The notes: generated by a model from the sequence alone, not told the origin. A stretch of DNA of 64,000 nt from Winogradskyella luteola (GCF_019203985.1 NZ_JAGSPD010000002.1:62001-126000), one strand, 5' to 3'. Positions 17,618-27,280 are shown, numbered from the stretch's first letter. Made by a program: numbers and translations.

Positions 17618-18892
17618 TTATCCTCTAGATCGTCTTGTATTAGATCTCGTAGAACGCTGATTGCTCTTTCTACTTGTATTAGATCTGTTCGATACAGAAG
17701 ATGATTTTCTTTTATTCTGAACTGTACTTCGTTGTCTATTATTTTGCGAGCTAGCTTTATTATATGTACGAGATTTAGTCGCTTTTGGTTTTCTAACCGA
17801 AGTACTTTTTGTTCGCTCTACTTTATTAGACACCGAACTTCGTGCTTTGGTCACATTTTTATTTACATTTCTTGTTGACCTTGCTGAATTTGAACCTACA
17901 GAAGTTCTTGATGGTGTTGACACATTTCTGTTAGAACGTGTTGACACTGTTCTGCTTGCCGCTCTAGTACTTTCACTAGATCGCGTTGCTCTAGTATTAG
18001 TACGTGTCGTTGTCGCTCTATCAGATTGTCTCGTTGTAGACCGAGCTGCACTGGTTTCAGGACTTCTTGTGCTTCTAGTAGAACGCGTCGCTGTACTGTT
18101 CTGTGCTAAACGTGTACTTCTGGTACGTGTTATTTCGGTATTTCTACGTGTAACATTTCTCTGTATAGTACGCTCTCTATTATTTCTTGGAGCTTGCACG
18201 TACACATTACTTCTATTTCTCCTCGTAGCGACTCTGGTATTACCACGTCTCGTATTATTGACGTTAAAATATCTTACGTTATTTCTGTAAGGTCTATAGT
18301 AAATATGTCTCACAGGCGTATAAAATTGTCTATACGGATTTACATTAACAACACAATAGTTAACAGGTGGTACTATGTAAAATCTATGCCATGGTCTGAA
18401 TATATATGCTCTGTTGTACACATTGATAAACCCGTCATATCTCCAAAACGCATTGTTTCTGTAATATACATTTAGTCCACCAATTCTATTGATTCTATTG
18501 AATCTGTTATATGTGATGAATATGTCACCAATTTGATTGACTCTACCATAAAAATCGTAAAAGATTGGTGTATTTTCAATTTGAATAATAGCTCCAAAAC
18601 TATCATACTGCACATATGGGTTATAGTTATAACCAGAATTAAAACTTAGGGTAAAACCGGGTGTATCAATACCTACGCTTACATCAGGTCCATAATCTGG
18701 AATATAAAAATCGAATTGACCATCTCTATATACCGAGAATTCAATACCACCTTCATTAAATATGAAAGAATTACTATAACCTCTCACATAGTTATTGATT
18801 GAAGCATCGGCTTCTGATGTTGTGGTGTTGGCTGCAAATGCAGTAGTGCTAAAAGCAACTATGGCTGCAAAAAAATATAGTATCCGTTTCAT
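17618..18892 (-). CDS. Secreted repeat protein with long Arg/Ser/Thr-rich tail
   Basis: 424 aa. Signal peptide MKRILYFFAAIVAFSTTAFA. Residues 40-150 are beta-rich with the core GIEFSVYRDGQFDFY and two repeats of the type YGRVNQIGDIFITYN and FNRINRIGGLNVYY, which match the neighbouring protein. Residues 175-235 are Tyr/Asn/Arg-rich, and the last ~190 residues are almost entirely Arg, Ser, Thr, Asn and Lys (many TRSTRS-type units), strongly basic and probably disordered. The frame runs 36 codons further up to 19000, but the signal peptide sets ATG 18892. Paralogue lies 155 bases upstream on the same strand. Function unknown; a periplasmic or surface protein binding anionic polymers is one guess. 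Confidence 0.7.
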   Translation of the reverse strand: MKRILYFFAAIVAFSTTAFAANTTTSEADASINNYVRGYSNSFIFNEGGIEFSVYRDGQFDFYIPDYGPDVSVGIDTPGFTLSFNSGYNYNPYVQYDSFGAIIQIENTPIFYDFYGRVNQIGDIFITYNRFNRINRIGGLNVYYRNNAFWRYDGFINVYNRAYIFRPWHRFYIVPPVNYCVVNVNPYRQFYTPVRHIYYRPYRNNVRYFNVNNTRRGNTRVATRRNRSNVYVQAPRNNRERTIQRNVTRRNTEITRTRSTRLAQNSTATRSTRSTRSPETSAARSTTRQSDRATTTRTNTRATRSSESTRAASRTVSTRSNRNVSTPSRTSVGSNSARSTRNVNKNVTKARSSVSNKVERTKSTSVRKPKATKSRTYNKASSQNNRQRSTVQNKRKSSSVSNRSNTSRKSNQRSTRSNTRRSRG

Positions 18893-18985
18893 AGTTAAGG
18901 GTTTTAAAATTAAACTCGTTAAGTAATACACAAACAGCGTGCCAAAAAATACAACTATTTGATTATCAGTATTTTTAAAAAAATA

Positions 18986-19024
18986 AAAACCCCGAAGCAT
19001 TGGGGAAAGCTTTCGGGATTTTTG
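18986..19024 (-). terminator. Intrinsic terminator between the two paralogues
   Basis: Imperfect hairpin, minus strand AAATCCCGAAAGC ... GCTTCGGGGTTTTT, with one bulge and a T-run. It follows the stop of the 19048-19722 gene by 24 bases, so the second paralogue is likely transcribed separately. Confidence 0.7.
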
Positions 19025-19047
19025 GATCTCAATTTCACATTGAGATA

Positions 19048-19722
19048 TTAGTGCTTATGTTTCTTCTGTTTTTTTACTTTACCGTTTTTTCGGTAATAGT
19101 AATAACTGTTATCATTGCTCCAACTTTCATCCCAATCATCATTAAAGGAATGGTCATTAAAATGATCTATGGTACAGCTTGTGGTTCCACAGAAACCACA
19201 ACCTTGATTACTAAAGTTAACATGCCCTCGAGTGCCAATAACATTACCATATCTATTATAAAGAATTCTTAAGCCACCAACTTGCTTTAGTTGACCTCTT
19301 CTGTAGCCCATGTATACAGAACCAGCACGTTTAATTCGACCTTGTCTGTCATAGTTAATAAATACGTTGCCGATACGTCTTACACGACCCCATCTGTCGT
19401 GTCTTACCAAAACACCTCTGTCTCCACGATGGTAACGTGTTCCGGGAGCACCATATGTACGATTCGTTTGACGCCTATTACGTTTGTAATAGTAATCATC
19501 ATTATCTGGTATTGTAGGCAGAATTTCGGTATTAAAATCGAAGCTTCCATCCGGAAAAATTAAAAATTCTACACCACGCTCAATGAACACTATGGGTTCG
19601 GTAAAACGATAGCGTGCATTATTAAAATCTTCCCCATTAAAAACAGCATCTCCTGCTGTTGTCGCTGTGGCCGATGTTATTCCTAATAACACCATCACCA
19701 AAAAAAGTACTTGCTTTTTCAT
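19048..19722 (-). CDS. Secreted repeat protein, short paralogue
   Basis: 224 aa. Signal peptide MKKQVLFLVMVLLGITSATA. Shares with its neighbour GVEFLIFPDGSFDF and then three tandem ~20-residue beta units: DRWGRVRRIGNVFINYD, RQGRIKRAGSVYMGYR, RGQLKQVGGLRILYN and a fourth degenerate NRYGNVIGTRG. The unit looks like [F/Y]DxxGRIxRIGxVxIxY. After the repeats: a Cys pair region (CGFCGTTSC), an Asp/Asn/Ser stretch and a basic end KVKKQKKHKH. No catalytic motif. The length and repeats suggest a small beta-roll. Unknown function, conserved style in flavobacteria as far as I can recall. Confidence 0.72.
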   Translation of the reverse strand: MKKQVLFLVMVLLGITSATATTAGDAVFNGEDFNNARYRFTEPIVFIERGVEFLIFPDGSFDFNTEILPTIPDNDDYYYKRNRRQTNRTYGAPGTRYHRGDRGVLVRHDRWGRVRRIGNVFINYDRQGRIKRAGSVYMGYRRGQLKQVGGLRILYNRYGNVIGTRGHVNFSNQGCGFCGTTSCTIDHFNDHSFNDDWDESWSNDNSYYYYRKNGKVKKQKKHKH

Positions 19723-19956
19723 AATTTATAGGTTTTTAGATTTACCCAGTCGCTAACGTATTTAGGACTTTTGGGTTTACGCTATATATTTTTTTGAAAA
19801 CCAATTAACGTGCCAAGAATTGTAATGTTTTTAAAACCAGATACTTGAGTTGTGATTTGAATATTGAATTGCAATAACTCTAGAATTCTCACTTCTGATT
19901 AATAGGGCATATTAACATTAATTTTATTATTTTTAATCCAAGACCAATCATCGCAG

Positions 19957-21021
19957 ATGAAAACCAACCAAGACACTTGTCAAAATTGTGAGCAACCTTA
20001 CGATAAAGGATTTCAGTTTTGTCCTTATTGTGGGCAAAAAATCAATGATGAACTTACATTGGGTGTACTTTTCTATAATACAATCAGTAATTACTTTTCG
20101 TTTGACGCACGCTTTTTAAAGAGTTTCGTTCCGTTAATGTTTAAACCTGGTTATTTAGCGAAGAAATTTTTGGAAGGTAAGCGACTGCTTTATTTGCACC
20201 CTGCGCAGATGTACTTGTTTATTTCTGTGGTATTCTTTTTCGTATCCTCATTCACTATTGATAAATGGCAGAAAGATATAGAGGAAATTAATAAAAAAAT
20301 CGCCAATGCTCCAGTGGAGGTTAATGAAAAGAAGCAATCTAAAGTTAAGTTAGATTCAATAAAAAAAGCAGATCTATTAGAAAATCTAAAAGAAAATAGG
20401 TCGAAATTGGGTTTAAATACCGACGAATTAAAGAAAGCAGATTCGATCATTCAATCGGAAACAAATAATACCAGCTTTACTTGGGATTTTGATAAAGCCA
20501 AGGTTGATTCTTTAATTGGCGCTGGTGCAAACGACGATATTATATACAAAGAAATGGGAATGTCTGATAATGCTAATTATTTTGAACGAGGCATTTATAA
20601 AGGTTTTCTAAATATAGCCAAAGGCTCTGGTGCTGGTAATATGTTTCGACGTGCATTTGATGCTGTGCCAATAACCATGTTTATACTTCTGCCGCTTTTT
20701 GCATTATTGCTAAAACTGTTTTATTTTAGGAGGGGACGTTATGCTTACCATTTGGTATTTACATTTTATCTCTTTTCTTTTCTTTTTACACTGTTTACAA
20801 TTTTAATGGTATTTGATTTATTAATATTGCCAATACCAGGATGGATTAGTACACTCATTATACTTTCAACCTTCTTTTACTTTTATATGGCATTGCTTAA
20901 ATTCTATGAGCGTCATTGGTTTACAACTTTAATTAAAAGCGGAGTAATTACTTTTATATTCTCAATTTTGGTACTAATAACTACAGTAGGATTGGTGTTT
21001 TTTGGTATTTTTAATGGGTAA
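19957..21021 (+). CDS. DUF3667 zinc-ribbon membrane protein
   Basis: 354 aa. Zinc ribbon at the N-terminus: Cys8, Cys11, Cys22, Cys25 (TCQNCEQPYDKGFQFCPYCGQK region). Then TISNYFSFDARFLKSF and the characteristic PGYLAKKFLEGKRLLYLHPAQMY, a first membrane helix (FISVVFFFVSSF), a charged coiled stretch (about 105-170) and four more membrane helices at the C-terminus. This is the layout of DUF3667, a Bacteroidota membrane family of unknown function. Monocistronic; no clear promoter box. Confidence 0.8.
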   Translation: MKTNQDTCQNCEQPYDKGFQFCPYCGQKINDELTLGVLFYNTISNYFSFDARFLKSFVPLMFKPGYLAKKFLEGKRLLYLHPAQMYLFISVVFFFVSSFTIDKWQKDIEEINKKIANAPVEVNEKKQSKVKLDSIKKADLLENLKENRSKLGLNTDELKKADSIIQSETNNTSFTWDFDKAKVDSLIGAGANDDIIYKEMGMSDNANYFERGIYKGFLNIAKGSGAGNMFRRAFDAVPITMFILLPLFALLLKLFYFRRGRYAYHLVFTFYLFSFLFTLFTILMVFDLLILPIPGWISTLIILSTFFYFYMALLKFYERHWFTTLIKSGVITFIFSILVLITTVGLVFFGIFNG

Positions 21022-21100
21022 CATAATTAACAAAAATATCAAAAATTAAGTTGTAAAGTCTTACAAATCAACAAATGGAATCCCAAGATTTATCGATTTG

Positions 21101-21481
21101 GGTTTTAAGTATTAAGTAGATGAAAAATTTGTAAAGATAGCCAATGGGAAATTTCAAAATTGGTTGACTTATTCTATAGAACAAAAGACGAGAGCTGTCA
21201 TTGGTTTTTGTGTAGGAAGTAATTCTATAGAAAACATTAAACTAATCATAGGTAAACTTCTATTACTAAAACCACAAAAAAATTATACTGACAGATTACC
21301 GCTTTCTAGAAATTTAATTCCAAGGCATATTCATAAAGTATTTCAATACTTTACAAACAGAATAGAACGAAAGAACCTGGCTCTTAGGACTCATATTAAA
21401 AGATTATTTAGGAAAACGATTTATTATTCAAAAAAAGAAAAGTATCTCGAAGCTTATCTAAGAATCTATTATTGGGGATGA
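21101..21481 (+). pseudogene. IS1-family transposase remnant (C-terminal part)
   Basis: From 21116 the frame reads VDEKFVKIANGKFQNWLTYSIEQ-like, then RAVIGFCVG, YTDRLPLSRNLIP, HKVFQYFTNRIERKNL, LRTHIKRLFRKTI and a final LRIYYWG, all collinear with the DDE domain of Bacteroidota IS1-type transposases (VDE..., IYTDGL..., THHIERxNLxLRTHLKRLxRRT..., LxIYFW). The TNRIER Glu and YTD Asp are kept, but an in-frame TAA at 21113-21115 sits where the family has Glu before VDE, and the N-terminal half with its zinc finger is missing. No terminal inverted repeats recognised. Inactive fragment. Confidence 0.72.
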
Positions 21482-21489
21482 TTACTTAA

Positions 21490-21530
21490 AAGAACTGAGT
21501 TAAAAAGACTTGTTTTTTAACTCAGTTCTT
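21490..21530. terminator. Strong bidirectional hairpin after the IS1 remnant
   Basis: Perfect 17-bp inverted repeat AAGAACTGAGTTAAAAA and complement around a 6-base loop. U-runs on both strands within the arms. It also serves the convergent gene ending at 21573. Confidence 0.8.
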
Positions 21531-21572
21531 TGTGGGCAACGGTAACGGTATTTGATTTTTTGGCAAATGTGT

Positions 21573-22328
21573 TTAATTTTTAGGATTTACAATTTGCTGT
21601 TCCAAATTTTCTAAATACTCAATCGCTTTATTTGAAAACGAGAAGTAATCATCATTATTAAGAGCTGCATCGTTATAAATATAGAAAAAACTAAAAGGAT
21701 TGGTTAGGGTCTCAATAATCTTTTCTTTTCCAAATTCATTTTCGATTAACTCTGCCATATAAAAACCGTTTGGGTGACAATTAACTGGAAAATTTTTGAA
21801 TATTTGACTTCCATAACTAACAATACTGTCATTACTCACAGATAGGTATTCTAGTTTATCATTCATAAACTTCAGCTTTTTATTTGAAGTATAGTAGGCG
21901 TCCACCCATTTAATGTTGACACTATCTTCAACAGTGGCTCTTTTGTCAATTAGGTCGGCCACTCCTTCAACTTGCAATTGTTTTATTGGTCGATACAAAT
22001 TATACAATTTGCTCTCTCTATCTGGGCCTTCAATTCTATCCTCAATGAAACCCAAATAATAATGGTGAAATTCATGTCCAATTAGGTTTGACAATTCTTC
22101 AGGATTCATATCCATTATGAATTTCATATCAAATATGATGTTACCGCCCATAACCCTTGCATCAGGTGAAAAAACTAAAAACTGAAGTGGTGGAGTTGTA
22201 TATACTGTATCAATATATTTGGGCAAATACTTTAGCGCTTTTTGCCTACCTTCTACAATGTAATCGTCTATATCTAAAGACTCCACATATCGCTTAAGTC
22301 TTGGTTTACGTTCCCTTACTGAAACCAA
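21573..22328 (-). pseudogene. C-terminal part of a frameshifted DUF5700-like metalloprotease lipoprotein
   Basis: This frame is open from about 22424, although the first possible start codon (TTG) is at 22328; read from the open end it gives GYWLKRDLNHLVSVRERK, which continues the upstream lipoprotein fragment. The body has a gluzincin site, GHEFHHYYLG (HExxH) with VEGVADLID about 40 residues later supplying the third ligand, and VFSPDARVMGGNIIFD. This matches what I know of DUF5700 putative zinc-dependent peptidases. Protein begins in the middle of the domain and has no signal sequence of its own, so it is best read as the second half of the 22334-22678 gene, one base out of frame. Confidence 0.6.
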
Positions 22329-22333
22329 ATGAT

Positions 22334-22678
22334 TTAAATCTCTTTTAAGCCAATATCCAGCAGTATAAGTAATGTATCCAATCGACCCTGTCTTTCTGGA
22401 TTGAAAACAAGAGTTATTATGGATTTAATATATTCATTGTTTTTTAATGCTTTATACCCTTTGGTTTCAAAGAGATTATCCCAAGCAGCTTCTGAAACAT
22501 TAACATTATCTTCTAAAGAGTCTGTAATGGCCAAGAACTGATCTACCCCAGAAAAGTCATAGTCAAATTCAATTTTTGGCTCTACAACTTTGGTCTTTAC
22601 TTTTTCATTACATGAACAAAACACCAGAAAAATTAATAGAGTATGGGCTGAAGTTGATAAAATATTTTTTATGTTCAT
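22334..22678 (-). pseudogene. N-terminal part (lipoprotein signal) of the frameshifted DUF5700-like gene
   Basis: 114 aa: lipoprotein signal peptide ending VFCSC (Cys23), a linker, then YDFSGVDQFLAITDSLE and NPERQGRLDTLLILLD, after which the frame stops at 22334. The -1 frame overlaps it from 22424 and carries the HExxH half, so a one-base change between 22334 and 22424 probably split a ~360-residue lipoprotein. It may be a real mutation or a sequencing error. Its ATG overlaps the stop of the upstream DUF5694 gene (TAATG), so the two were translationally coupled. Confidence 0.6.
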
Positions 22679-23568
22679 TATAGTACGTCTTTAAGGTTAA
22701 TTAATCGCATTTCTGGTGATGCTTTTACAGCGTGTTTTATTATGGGCATATGTCCGTTGCCAAAAATCACTAAAACCCTGTCATTTTTATTTTCAATCGT
22801 CTTTCGAATGTTCGAAAATATTCTCAAATTTCTACTATACCACCCAGCCGCCAATGCGTCAGCTTTTGGATAATCTTCACTATTGTTTATTCCTATTGGG
22901 CTTAAGATATAATGTCCATGGTTTTCAATTTGATGATCGTCTTCATTAATGTAGATTAAGAAATCTTTTAGAGGTATGGTTGTCTTTAAGGAATCTATAT
23001 ATTCGTATTTTTTCTTAAACAGCTTACCATAATCACTTGATAATAAATGACTTAAATTTTCCTCATTCGCTATATCTTCTCTATCCTTCAGCCCATCCAC
23101 GCCCATTGATTCAGCATCACCTGCAATTAGCTTTTCGTGTTTCAAGATTTTTCCGAGACGGAAACCCAATTGAAAAATTTCATTAGTCCTCAATTCAAAC
23201 TTATCCTGGAGGTATAAATTATAAAGCGAATCTATCCTTCTATGCTTGTTTGCCTTAACCTCAATAACGATCTTAGTTGGATTGAATTCTTTTAGGGCAT
23301 TTGTTATCTCTTCTATTTCTTTTTGTCGGGAATCGGACATTACATCTAAATGAAACTTAGGTTTGTAACCGTCCCTACCAGCATCCCTGAAGTGAAACAT
23401 CCCCATTAAAAGTATCTGTGGTTTTTTTTGTTTTTTCCTTAAGAAGTCTGGAACTGAATCATTTGCGATTTCTTGACTAACCTCTGTATCCGTTTTATTT
23501 TGGTTACACGAAGTCAATATCAATAAAGCGGCCATCGTGTGACCCAGAAATGAAATGGGCTTAAACAT
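22678..23568 (-). CDS. DUF5694 lipoprotein (TraB/ChaN-like fold)
   Basis: 296 aa. Signal peptide with lipobox LILTSC (Cys21 from ATG 23568; the frame extends 12 codons further but the signal fits here). The domain opens LLMGMFHFRDAGRDG, has the conserved Glu in KIVIEV, GDAESMGVDGL, and ends RVLVIFGNGHMPIIKH. The G-x2-H and GxGH blocks are shared with the TraB/TIKI-type putative peptidase superfamily; this version is DUF5694. Metal-dependent hydrolysis is plausible but unproven. Overlaps the next lipoprotein fragment by one base. Its own promoter was not identified. Confidence 0.72.
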   Translation of the reverse strand: MFKPISFLGHTMAALLILTSCNQNKTDTEVSQEIANDSVPDFLRKKQKKPQILLMGMFHFRDAGRDGYKPKFHLDVMSDSRQKEIEEITNALKEFNPTKIVIEVKANKHRRIDSLYNLYLQDKFELRTNEIFQLGFRLGKILKHEKLIAGDAESMGVDGLKDREDIANEENLSHLLSSDYGKLFKKKYEYIDSLKTTIPLKDFLIYINEDDHQIENHGHYILSPIGINNSEDYPKADALAAGWYSRNLRIFSNIRKTIENKNDRVLVIFGNGHMPIIKHAVKASPEMRLINLKDVL

Positions 23569-23774
23569 TTTAAAAGGTTTCGGCAGGATAATTTTTCTGA
23601 TCATTTATACAAGATTTACTAATTCATAGATAGGTATTTAATTAAAATGTTACACTTTATATCGCTACAGAAGTTCTGTGTATAGGGTAATGTAGTAAAC
23701 CGGTGCTTGGCTATTCTTATAAATATGAAATGTAAAAGCTTCATCCAATCCAACTGTATAAAAAAGTAAAAAGT

Positions 23775-23846
23775 ATGTCGAAGCACATCCAAAGATCTAC
23801 TTTTGGGGATAAAAACGTAAAAGAATATGCTATATTTATAATATGA
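23775..23846 (+). CDS. Tiny ORF (23 aa) overlapping the next small ORF
   Basis: ATG to TGA, MSKHIQRSTFGDKNVKEYAI-type sequence, no recognisable domain. Its TGA overlaps the ATG at 23843 in an ATGA arrangement, which is typical of coupled genes and is the only support for it. May be a remnant of something longer. Confidence 0.2.
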   Translation: MSKHIQRSTFGDKNVKEYAIFII

Positions 23847-23986
23847 GCGGAATCTATTACAATTACGCAAAACTTGTGAGCAAGGAAGAACTCGACCAAG
23901 AACGAAAACAAATCATTGATCAGCTTATCAAGGAGGCAGTAAATGATGACAATCTAATCGATGATGAAGATTTAGATTTTATTTGA
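23843..23986 (+). CDS. Small acidic protein (47 aa), unknown
   Basis: Starts at ATG 23843 and stops at TGA 23984-23986. Starts MSGIYYNYAKLVSKEEL, then a charged helix (DQERKQIIDQLIKEAV) and an acidic tail DDNLIDDEDLDFI. Composition and lack of rare codons look coding, and a 23-codon ORF overlaps its start. I do not recognise the family. It lies in a decaying accessory patch, next to the XRE pseudogene on the other strand, so it could be the remains of a small antitoxin-like or regulatory gene, but nothing proves this. Confidence 0.35.
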   Translation: MSGIYYNYAKLVSKEELDQERKQIIDQLIKEAVNDDNLIDDEDLDFI

Positions 23987-24148
23987 ATGAAACACAAAAA
24001 ATGAGTGGCTAAGTGAGCTACCAAGTTAAGCGTGCAGAAAAAGCATTGTCGCACGATCTCAATGTTCAAAATTATATTTGGATTTGGGCCTATACCATTT
24101 AACTACATTTTAATTACAGTTTGATTACATCTCAATCAACCGCTAATT

Positions 24149-24391
24149 TTAAAATCTACAAAGAAGTCCTTCAAATTCATGTCCTATGCAACATAGCAGG
24201 TTTATATTTTTATCTAGTTCCAAAGCTGAAAAGTCAGTTAAATAATCTAAAGACACTTAGAGAGCTTTAGCAATTTTAAACGCAGTCTCAATAAATGGTT
24301 TTACTTTATCACGTTCATAACATCCAATTACAGGAGCGTGTACATCAATCTGTTTAGCAAAAGTTCTTATTGCAGTGAGGCTAACTATCAT
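24149..24391 (-). pseudogene. XRE-family HTH regulator pseudogene abutting uvrA
   Basis: Begins right after the uvrA stop (TAG then ATG, same frame). First part, 44 codons: IRTFAKQIDVHAPVIGCYER followed by DKVKPFIETAFKIAKAL, a clear XRE helix-turn-helix (cf. LA-...-VIGRYERxxxKPSIETAxKIAxAL). A TAA at 24257-24259 takes the place of the Gly that normally follows AL; the same frame then continues VSLDYLTDFSALELDKN, the usual next segment of such regulators, and stops again at 24149. A further +1 frame gives DFFVDFKIS, like the DFK end of the family. The first helix is missing. So it is a broken regulator. Confidence 0.7.
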
Positions 24392-27181
24392 CTACAATTT
24401 TTCCTGAAGATACACACCTGTAACTGATTTCTTATTCGAGGCTATTTCTTCAGGAGTGCCTGAGGCTACCAAGTGCCCACCTCGTTTTCCGCCTTCCGGT
24501 CCTAAATCAATAATATAATCGGCGCATTTAATTAATTCGATATTATGTTCAATAACGATAATAGAATGTCCTTTTGCAATCAATGCCTGAAAGGATTTTA
24601 ATAACTTTTGAATATCGTGAAAATGTAATCCTGTTGTAGGTTCATCAAAAATAAACAGTGCATTGTCACTCTTACTGCCTTTACCTAAAAATGTTGCTAA
24701 TTTAATACGCTGTGCCTCACCACCAGAAAGGGTAGAGGAGGACTGTCCCAAAGTAACATAACCCAAACCAACATCTTGTAAGGGCTGTAACTTGTTCTTG
24801 ATTTTTGTTTGTTTATACGTGTCAAAGAAATCTATAGCATCATCAATGGTCATGTTAAGAATGTCATCGATGGATTTGTTTTCAAAATGAACCTCTAAAA
24901 CTTCTTTTTTAAAACGTTTGCCTCCACAAGTATCACAGGTGAGATGCACATCTGCCATAAATTGCATCTCTATAGTCACTTCGCCTTCACCTTTACAGGT
25001 TTCGCAACGCCCTCCATCTACATTGAAGCTAAAATGCTTAGCTGCATAATTTCTAATTTTACTCAGCTTTTGGGATGCAAAAAGTGAGCGAATATCATCA
25101 TAGGCCTTAATATAAGTAACAGGATTAGAACGCGACGAGCGACCTATTGGATTCTGGTCTACAAATTCTACATGTTGAATGTTACTGTGGTTGCCAGTTA
25201 AATAGGTAAACTGACCCGCTTTGTCACTAAATCCGGTTAGCTTTTTTTGAATGGCAGGAAAGAGTATCTTTTTTACCAATGTACTTTTTCCGCTTCCAGA
25301 AACTCCAGTAACAACAGTGAGCATTTGCAATGGAAACGTTACATCAATATTTTTAAGGTTGTTCTCTCGAGCTCCAACAATATCGATATGATATTTTGAT
25401 GTTCTACGTTTCTCTGGCACTTTAATTTCTAATTGACCATTTAGATATTTGGCTGTTAAGGTATCGGAAACTAAAATATCCTTAAAATCGCCAGATGCCA
25501 CAACTTCACCACCAAAAGTACCAGCTTCTGGGCCAATATCAATAATTTGGTCTGCGGCTTTCATAATGTCTTCATCATGCTCCACAACGATGACGGTGTT
25601 ACCTAAATCCCGTAAAGATTTAAGCACTTCGATTAAGCGCTCCGTATCTTTTGGGTGCAGGCCAATACTGGGTTCATCTAATATGTACATAGAACCTACT
25701 AGGCTACTGCCAAGCGAAGTCGCTAAATTGATACGTTGACTTTCACCTCCAGACAATGTATTGGATTTTCGGTTTAGTGTTAGATAATTTAAACCTACAT
25801 TAGAAAGGAATTCTAGTCTTGTATTAATTTCTGTTAGAAGGCGTTTGGCTATTTTAATGTCGTATTTGTTTAGCTTTAAATTTTTGAAAAATTCCGCTAA
25901 TTCATTTAATGGTAAATCAACCAAATCGGTGATGGTAGCATCATTTATCTTTACATAACTGGCTTCTTCCCGTAAACGCTTTCCTTTACAAACATTACAT
26001 TTTGTTTTTCCGCGATAGCGCGACAACATCACACGATTCTGAATTTTATAGGCCTTAGATTCCAGTTCGGCAAAGAAACTGTCCAGTCCCTCAAAATATT
26101 TATTTCCAGACCATATCAAAGCTTTATGCTTTTCACTTAGTTCAAAATAGGGTTTGTGTATGGGGAAATCGAATTTGTGTGAGTTATTAACCAGTTGATC
26201 CCTATACCAACTCATGCTTTCTCCTCTCCATGGAAAAATAGCATTTTCGTAGACCGATAGTGCACTATTAGGTATAACCAAATCTTCATCTATACCAATT
26301 ACATCACCATAGCCTTCACACTTAGGACAAGCTCCGTAAGGATTATTAAAGCTAAATAGATGTGCGTTAGGCTCTAGAAACGTTATGCCATCCAATTCAA
26401 ATTTATTATTGAATGTTGTTTGTTTATTATCTGAAAGTGATTCGATAATACAAGTCCCGACACCTTCAAAAAAAGCAGTTTCAATTGCATCTGCCAAACG
26501 ATTTAGAAAGTCTTCATCATCTTTGTAGACAATTCTATCAACAACTAGAAATAAATTTTTATCTGATTTAATATTTTGCTTTAAGGCATCATCAATTCTC
26601 AAAACACCATCCTTATATTTAATCCTTGCATAGCCTTGCTGCTGAAGCGTTTGTAGTTTATTCTCTACAGTTCTGCCTTCTTCTAGGATAATAGGTGAGA
26701 GGAGTAGAAGTTTTGCGCCTTCATCAAACTTTGAGATATAATCGATAACATCTGTTACCCTATGCTTTTTAACTTCTTCACCAGAAATCGGAGAGTAGGT
26801 TTTTCCTATTCGAGCAAATAATAATTTTAAGTAATCATAAATTTCTGTAGTTGTGCCAACCGTAGAACGCGGATTGGTAGAGTTCACCTTTTGCTCAATT
26901 GCAATAGCGGGTGCAATACCTTTTATATAATCTACTTTGGGTTTGTTTAAACGGCCTAAAAACTGACGTGCATAGCTCGATAGGCTTTCTACATAACGCC
27001 TTTGACCCTCAGCGTATAAGGTATCGAAAGCTAAACTCGACTTCCCGGAACCCGATAATCCTGTTATAACAACTAATTTGTTTCTAGGGATAACGACATC
27101 AATATTTTTTAGATTGTGAAGCTTGGCACCTTTAATAATGATGTTTTCTTTGGGATTAACGTCTAAAATAGTAGTGTTCAT
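24392..27181 (-). CDS. uvrA: Excinuclease ABC subunit A
   Basis: DNA damage sensor of nucleotide excision repair; a dimeric ABC ATPase that hands DNA to UvrB. 929 aa, normal for the family. Two ABC modules: Walker [10 protein letters not shown] (41-49) and GVSGSGKST in the second half; signatures LSGGESQRI and LSGGEAQRI; zinc modules CPKCEGYGD (with CNVCKG) and CETCKGEGE with CDTCGG; Walker [10 protein letters not shown] and [10 protein letters not shown] -7 box TATCTTTGC at 27214-27207 gives a short leader. The stop is immediately followed by an XRE pseudogene. No SOS box was identified. Confidence 0.97.
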   Translation of the reverse strand: MNTTILDVNPKENIIIKGAKLHNLKNIDVVIPRNKLVVITGLSGSGKSSLAFDTLYAEGQRRYVESLSSYARQFLGRLNKPKVDYIKGIAPAIAIEQKVNSTNPRSTVGTTTEIYDYLKLLFARIGKTYSPISGEEVKKHRVTDVIDYISKFDEGAKLLLLSPIILEEGRTVENKLQTLQQQGYARIKYKDGVLRIDDALKQNIKSDKNLFLVVDRIVYKDDEDFLNRLADAIETAFFEGVGTCIIESLSDNKQTTFNNKFELDGITFLEPNAHLFSFNNPYGACPKCEGYGDVIGIDEDLVIPNSALSVYENAIFPWRGESMSWYRDQLVNNSHKFDFPIHKPYFELSEKHKALIWSGNKYFEGLDSFFAELESKAYKIQNRVMLSRYRGKTKCNVCKGKRLREEASYVKINDATITDLVDLPLNELAEFFKNLKLNKYDIKIAKRLLTEINTRLEFLSNVGLNYLTLNRKSNTLSGGESQRINLATSLGSSLVGSMYILDEPSIGLHPKDTERLIEVLKSLRDLGNTVIVVEHDEDIMKAADQIIDIGPEAGTFGGEVVASGDFKDILVSDTLTAKYLNGQLEIKVPEKRRTSKYHIDIVGARENNLKNIDVTFPLQMLTVVTGVSGSGKSTLVKKILFPAIQKKLTGFSDKAGQFTYLTGNHSNIQHVEFVDQNPIGRSSRSNPVTYIKAYDDIRSLFASQKLSKIRNYAAKHFSFNVDGGRCETCKGEGEVTIEMQFMADVHLTCDTCGGKRFKKEVLEVHFENKSIDDILNMTIDDAIDFFDTYKQTKIKNKLQPLQDVGLGYVTLGQSSSTLSGGEAQRIKLATFLGKGSKSDNALFIFDEPTTGLHFHDIQKLLKSFQALIAKGHSIIVIEHNIELIKCADYIIDLGPEGGKRGGHLVASGTPEEIASNKKSVTGVYLQEKL

Positions 27182-27206
27182 AGGATATCTAGGTGATAGA
27201 ATTTTG

Positions 27207-27214
27207 CAAAGATA
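27207..27214 (-). promoter_or_regulatory. -7 box of uvrA
   Basis: Minus-strand TATCTTTG followed by C, a full TAnnTTTG match, 26-33 bases before the ATG at 27181. Confidence 0.5.
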
Positions 27215-27280
27215 CGTTATCTAATTCAGCTGTTAAAATGCAATAATGGCAAGCTAAATGTTAAAATTTGGTAGTTTTTT

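Noticed and set aside
17847..18290. 147-codon ORF on the plus strand opposite the Arg/Ser/Thr-rich tail
   Set aside because: It is the mirror frame of a low-complexity Arg/Ser/Thr coding region (Leu/Val-rich by codon complement), has no start context and no homology pattern.
23619..23870. 83-codon minus-strand ORF
   Set aside because: Aromatic/basic, no domain, in AT-rich intergenic sequence overlapping the small plus-strand ORFs.
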